Shown here in pieces: positions 23,642-26,123 of a DNA stretch of 26,123 nt. How positions within the stretch are numbered: position 1 is the stretch's first letter; every line of letters begins with the position of its first letter. A program made the position numbers and the translations under genes. Origin of the DNA: an uncultured Collinsella sp. (lineage in GTDB: Bacteria > Actinomycetota > Coriobacteriia > Coriobacteriales > Coriobacteriaceae); NCBI GenBank assembly GCA_900544115.1, contig UQTW01000033.1, forward strand, positions 1-26,123. The letters run 5' to 3'. A model generated the notes under the pieces. The model saw nothing but the letters and a program-made list of their open reading frames with translations, did no database searches and had not been told where the DNA came from.

Positions 23642-23688
23642 TTGGGTCGTAAACGCTCATAAGTATATACTTGCCCATACATGTACAA
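23642..23688. promoter_or_regulatory. Overlapping divergent promoters with a shared palindromic -10
   Basis: The perfect palindrome AAGTATATACTT (23661-23672) provides TATACT on both strands. On the plus strand TTGGGT at 23642-23647 lies 18 bp upstream. On the minus strand TTGTAC (complement of 23683-23688) lies 15 bp from its -10, a tight spacing. A second palindrome, GGTTGCAACC, lies at 23689-23698. If both are used, polymerase cannot occupy them together (inference). Confidence 0.45.
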
Positions 23689-23728
23689 GGTTGCAACCTA
23701 AATGGAATGTATATCGCCGGAGGATCTA

Positions 23729-25012
23729 ATGCTTGATATCAAGTTTGTTCGCGAGAACCCCGATGCCATCGATGTCGCCATGGCTAACCGCCAGACGTCT
23801 TGGGATCGCGAGAAGTTCTTTGAGCTCGACGACGAGCGTCGTGCCGTCATCACCGAGGTCGAGGAACTTCAAGCTACGCGCAACGCCGAGTCCAAGAAGA
23901 TCGGCGCCCTGATGAAGGAGGGCAAGAAGGACGAGGCCGAGGCCGCCAAGGAGGCCGTGCGCGCCGTCAACGAGAAGATTGACGGTCTGGCCGAGCGCCG
24001 CACTGCTCTCGAGCAGGAGCAGTACGACTTCATGGCTCACCTGCCCAACATTCCTTGCGAGGCCACGCCGTACGGCAAGGACGAGGACGAGAACATCGAG
24101 CGCCGTCGTTGGGGCACCCCGCGCGAGTTCGACTTCGACTTTAAGCCGCACTGGGATCTGGGCACCGACCTCGACATCCTTGACTTCGAGCGCGGCAACA
24201 AGCTCTCCGGCAGCCGCTTCACCGTTCTCGGTGGCGCCGGCGCCCGTCTTGAGCGCGCCCTCATCAACTTCTTCCTCGATACGCACACCAGCCGTGGTTT
24301 TAAGGAGTGGTGGCCGCCCATCGTCGTCAAGCGTCAGACCATGTTCGGCACGGGCCAGCTGCCCAAGTTCGAGGACGACGCCTATCACGTCTCGGGCGAC
24401 AACTTCCTGATCCCCACCGCCGAGGTCGTGCTCACCAACCTGCACGCCGGTGAGGTCCTCGACGCCGATACCCTGCCGCGCCGCTACACCGCCTTCACCC
24501 CCTGCTTCCGCGAGGAGGCCGGCTCCGCTGGTCGCGATACCCGCGGCATCATTCGCCAGCACGAGTTCGACAAGGTCGAGATGGTCAAGTTTGCCAAGCC
24601 GGAGGAGTCCGACGAGGAGCTCGAGAGCATGACCGCCGAGGCCGAGTACCTGCTGCAGCAGCTGGGCCTTCCGTATCGCGTGATTAGCCTGTGCACCGGC
24701 GACTTGGGCTTCTCTGCCCGTCAGACCTACGACGTCGAGGTCTGGCTGCCGAGCTACAACGCCTACAAGGAGATCAGCTCCTGCTCCAACTGCGGTGACT
24801 TCCAGGCTCGCCGCGCCAACATCAAGTATCGCGACCCCGAGAACTTCAAGGGTTCGCGCTATCTGCACACCCTCAACGGTTCCGGTCTGCCGGCTGGCCG
24901 TACCATGGCAGCCATTCTGGAGAACTACCAGAACGCTGACGGCACCATCACGATCCCCGAGGTTCTGCGTCCCTACATGGGCGGCCTCGAGAAGATCGAG
25001 CCGGTCGCGTAG
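23729..25012 (+). CDS. serS: Seryl-tRNA synthetase
   Basis: This class II synthetase charges tRNA-Ser. The 427-residue protein begins with the usual MLDIKFVRENPD, after GGAGG about 8 bases upstream. It has the long N-terminal coiled coil that contacts the tRNA (residues ~25-105), motif 2 FREEAGSAGRDTRG (from Phe260) and motif 3 NGSGLPAGRTMAAILEN (Arg391). The catalytic loop GDLGFSARQTYDVEVWLP is intact. I see no T-box leader. A strong terminator follows. Confidence 0.96.
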   Translation: MLDIKFVRENPDAIDVAMANRQTSWDREKFFELDDERRAVITEVEELQATRNAESKKIGALMKEGKKDEAEAAKEAVRAVNEKIDGLAERRTALEQEQYDFMAHLPNIPCEATPYGKDEDENIERRRWGTPREFDFDFKPHWDLGTDLDILDFERGNKLSGSRFTVLGGAGARLERALINFFLDTHTSRGFKEWWPPIVVKRQTMFGTGQLPKFEDDAYHVSGDNFLIPTAEVVLTNLHAGEVLDADTLPRRYTAFTPCFREEAGSAGRDTRGIIRQHEFDKVEMVKFAKPEESDEELESMTAEAEYLLQQLGLPYRVISLCTGDLGFSARQTYDVEVWLPSYNAYKEISSCSNCGDFQARRANIKYRDPENFKGSRYLHTLNGSGLPAGRTMAAILENYQNADGTITIPEVLRPYMGGLEKIEPVA

Positions 25013-25035
25013 ATTGGCTGCATAAGCGATTTGCT

Positions 25036-25065
25036 AGGGCACTCCTTTTTGGGGTGCCCTTTTTG
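25036..25065 (+). terminator. Intrinsic terminator of serS
   Basis: AGGGCACTCC (25036-25045) pairs with GGGGTGCCCT (25051-25060), one G-T pair, followed by TTTTT. Confidence 0.88.
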
Positions 25066-25110
25066 TGTGCGGCCATACCATGCTGTGCGGACAGCTCAAT
25101 AGAAAACACA

Positions 25111-25150
25111 CGAACAACTGTTCTGTATACAGCCATCTACCTGCTATGCT
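25111..25150 (+). promoter_or_regulatory. Putative LexA (SOS) box overlapping a promoter
   Basis: CGAACAACTGTTCT (25111-25124) has the GAAC-N4-GTTC core of Gram-positive LexA boxes. It overlaps TTCTGT (25121-25126), 18 bp before TATGCT (25145-25150), a possible promoter for the gene at 25184. A 10-bp palindrome, CTGTATACAG (25123-25132), is adjacent. LexA binding is a prediction. Confidence 0.45.
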
Positions 25151-25183
25151 TTTGCTAACTAAGAGCAAGAGAAAGGGGATGTG

Positions 25184-25561
25184 ATGGGGCTGTTCGACGA
25201 GCGGGTTGTTTTGTTCCAGAGCGATGAGGGCGGGGAGCAGCTGCTGGTAACGTGCGAGCCGTCGGGTATGGGTGGCTTGGTGGTTCGGCAGACGAGTGAG
25301 GGACCATTGACGCAATGGTGCTATGAGGAGTCGCCGCATGTGGTCGAGACCTTTGTGGCGCATGAGGCGCTTGTTGTCCTTGAGCACTTCTATGGCGTTG
25401 GAACTTCTAATCAGGTGGCCCAAATGCTGAGCATCTCGTTTGCCGACTACGACTGTGCCCAACGGGTGCGGTCGCTTCTGGGGGAGTTTGGCGCCGGGTT
25501 CGATGTGATCGAAAAGCCAATCGATCGTACGGGGAACGACGGTATATGCGGAGCAGCATGA
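25184..25561 (+). CDS. Protein of unknown function, possibly SOS-controlled
   Basis: The 125-residue protein (start ATG at 25184; AAAGGGGA about 4 bases upstream; a GTG at 25181 is too close to it) has no motif I recognise. It is soluble, without signal peptide or membrane helix, with two apparent halves: a beta-rich N-terminal half (VVLFQSDEGGEQLLVTCEPSG) and a helical half (VVLEHFYGVGTSNQVAQML and CAQRVRSLLGEF). It stands alone between the serS terminator and tRNA-Arg. The LexA-like box at its promoter hints at a role in DNA damage (inference). Confidence 0.7.
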   Translation: MGLFDERVVLFQSDEGGEQLLVTCEPSGMGGLVVRQTSEGPLTQWCYEESPHVVETFVAHEALVVLEHFYGVGTSNQVAQMLSISFADYDCAQRVRSLLGEFGAGFDVIEKPIDRTGNDGICGAA

Positions 25562-25597
25562 CAAAACTGCGTTCCAAAAAAAAGTTTGAGATTGTGC

Positions 25598-25628
25598 TTG
25601 ACTCCAATAAGCTAAAGTGGTTTTATAT
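25598..25628 (+). promoter_or_regulatory. Promoter of the first tRNA-Arg
   Basis: TTGACT (25598-25603) is followed by TTTATAT about 18-19 bp later, 10 bp before the tRNA. Confidence 0.5.
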
Positions 25629-25638
25629 GTTTTGCGCT

Positions 25639-25715
25639 GCGGCGTTACCTCAGCTGGATAGAGGGTCTGACTACGAATCAGAACGTCATAGGTTCGAATC
25701 CTATACGCCGCACCA
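25639..25715 (+). tRNA. tRNA-Arg (ACG)
   Basis: The 77-base tRNA has acceptor stem GCGGCGT / ACGCCGC, anticodon stem TCTGA/TCAGA with loop CTACGAA (anticodon ACG) and T-loop TTCGAAT. CCA is encoded at 25713-25715. Confidence 0.95.
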
Positions 25716-25725
25716 ATTGAACTTG

Positions 25726-25756
25726 AAGCCTCCGGCAACGGGGGCTTTTCTTTTTT
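25726..25756 (+). terminator. Intrinsic terminator of tRNA-Arg
   Basis: AAGCCTCCG (25726-25734) pairs with CGGGGGCTT (25739-25747) with a GCAA loop, followed by a T-rich tract. Confidence 0.85.
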
Positions 25757-25790
25757 GGAGACCAGACAGGGATTCGAACCTCGGTCGAGG

Positions 25791-25886
25791 CGCGAGCGTG
25801 AAGCGGACGCGGAGCGTCCGTAGCGAGCGGACGAGCACGCCGGCAGGCGGGCGAAGCCGGCGCGGATCCGCGGAGCGGATGCGCGG
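25791..25886. repeat. Cluster of GC-rich short hairpins
   Basis: Three structures follow one another: CGGACG/CGTCCG (25804-25820), CGCCGGC/GCCGGCG (25838-25862) and the perfect palindrome CGCGGATCCGCG (25861-25872). The region separates the two copies of the duplicated terminator and codes for nothing I can support. Confidence 0.5.
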
Positions 25887-25916
25887 AATCCTATACGCCG
25901 CACCAATTGAAATTGA

Positions 25917-25946
25917 AAGCCTCCGGCAACGGGGGCTTTTCTTTTA
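25917..25946 (+). terminator. Second copy of the tRNA-Arg terminator
   Basis: AAGCCTCCG (25917-25925), GCAA loop, CGGGGGCTT (25930-25938), then TTCTTTT. It follows the tRNA remnant, not a complete gene. Confidence 0.8.
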
Positions 25947-26028
25947 TGGCAGCACCGCATGGATTCGAACCTCGGTCGAGGCACGAACAACTTAATTATC
26001 ACTCCGTAAAATTTTTTCTAATTGTCGC

Positions 26029-26057
26029 TTGACCCATCGGGGGCTCGCGTGCATAAT
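26029..26057 (+). promoter_or_regulatory. Promoter of the second tRNA-Arg
   Basis: TTGACC (26029-26034) and CATAAT (26052-26057) are 17 bp apart, 12 bp before the tRNA. Confidence 0.75.
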
Positions 26058-26069
26058 AATCCGTGCGTT

Positions 26070-26123
26070 GCGGCGTTACCTCAGCTGGATAGAGGGTCTG
26101 ACTACGAATCAGAACGTCATAGG
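26070..26123 (+). tRNA. tRNA-Arg (ACG), second copy, cut by the window end
   Basis: The 54 bases present are the same as the first 54 bases of the tRNA-Arg at 25639, including the anticodon loop CTACGAA. The 3' end is beyond the window. Confidence 0.93.

Larger units (their letters stand above)
25697..25986. repeat. Tandem duplication of the tRNA-Arg 3' end and terminator
   Basis: About 99 bases from the tRNA 3' end (25697-25795: GAATCCTATACGCCGCACCA, terminator and ATTCGAACCTCGGTCGAGGC) recur at 25887-25986 with an offset of 190-191 bp and few changes. The second copy begins in the T-arm, so only a tRNA remnant is present there. It could be an att-like scar or the trace of a deleted middle copy of a tRNA-Arg array. 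Confidence 0.75.

Noticed and set aside
25546..25995. Plus-strand open frame of 149 codons across tRNA-Arg
   Set aside because: It overlaps the tRNA and its terminator; no coding features of its own.
25034..26002. Minus-strand open frame of 322 codons across tRNA-Arg
   Set aside because: It runs through a tRNA, two terminators and the gene at 25184. Its translation (DRGSNPCL..., RIRTYDV...) is the kind of spurious protein produced from reading tRNA sequence.

Overview
The window looks like a stretch of an Actinobacterial chromosome of the Coriobacteriia type, most likely Collinsella or a close relative. This is inferred from the high GC content, the gene content, a Tad/Flp pilus operon without an outer-membrane secretin, and the style of the proteins; no database search was possible. 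Nearly all genes lie on the + strand. The one minus-strand gene found is a small membrane protein of 57 codons at 23444-23617.

Layout. (1) 1-3110: a P2A-type Ca2+-ATPase-like cation pump whose ribosome-binding site is buried in a leader hairpin, followed by a 91-bp imperfect palindrome and a strong terminator. (2) 3158-4395: rsgA (ribosome-assembly GTPase) and its terminator. (3) 4594-14199: a compact tad operon with overlapping stop/start codons: cpaB, tadZ/cpaE, cpaF/tadA, tadB, tadC, an Flp pilin, a membrane protein of unknown function, a second small Flp-like pilin, a TadE-like pseudopilin, a very large TadG-like protein, a second TadE/F-like protein and a DUF192 protein. It encodes the ATPase, platform and pilins, but no prepilin peptidase (TadV/CpaA), which must be elsewhere. 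(4) 14258-14807: a toxin-antitoxin-like pair whose first gene is broken by a frameshift in a G tract. (5) 14931-15003: tRNA-Phe. (6) 15300-20795: a GH5-like protein that appears to have lost its catalytic acid/base, then rsmI, metG, rsmA and a TatD-family hydrolase, i.e. translation-related housekeeping genes. (7) 20839-20925: tRNA-Leu. (8) 21026-23285: an SPFH/slipin membrane protein, rlmH and proC. (9) 23284-23446: a palindromic repeat element between two convergent genes that contributes to both stop codons. (10) 23444-25065: the small minus-strand gene and serS, divergently transcribed from overlapping promoters. (11) 25111-25561: a gene of unknown function with a LexA-like box over its promoter. 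(12) 25598-26123: two tRNA-Arg(ACG) genes (the second cut by the window end), with a duplicated 3'-tRNA/terminator fragment between them.

The genes mostly fall into two functional blocks. The tad operon would assemble a Flp-type surface pilus: CpaF powers the TadB/TadC platform, TadZ positions it, and the Flp and TadE/F/G-like proteins are the fibre and its minor components. The remaining genes largely serve translation: rRNA methylation (rsmI, rsmA, rlmH), tRNA charging (metG, serS), tRNAs and rsgA.

The best candidates for something new are the GH5-like protein without a catalytic acid/base, the frameshifted toxin-like gene, the putative SOS box before an uncharacterised gene, the A-Q-x-T-x-E processing motif shared by four Tad proteins, the RBS-sequestering leader of the cation pump, and the tRNA-Arg duplication scar.
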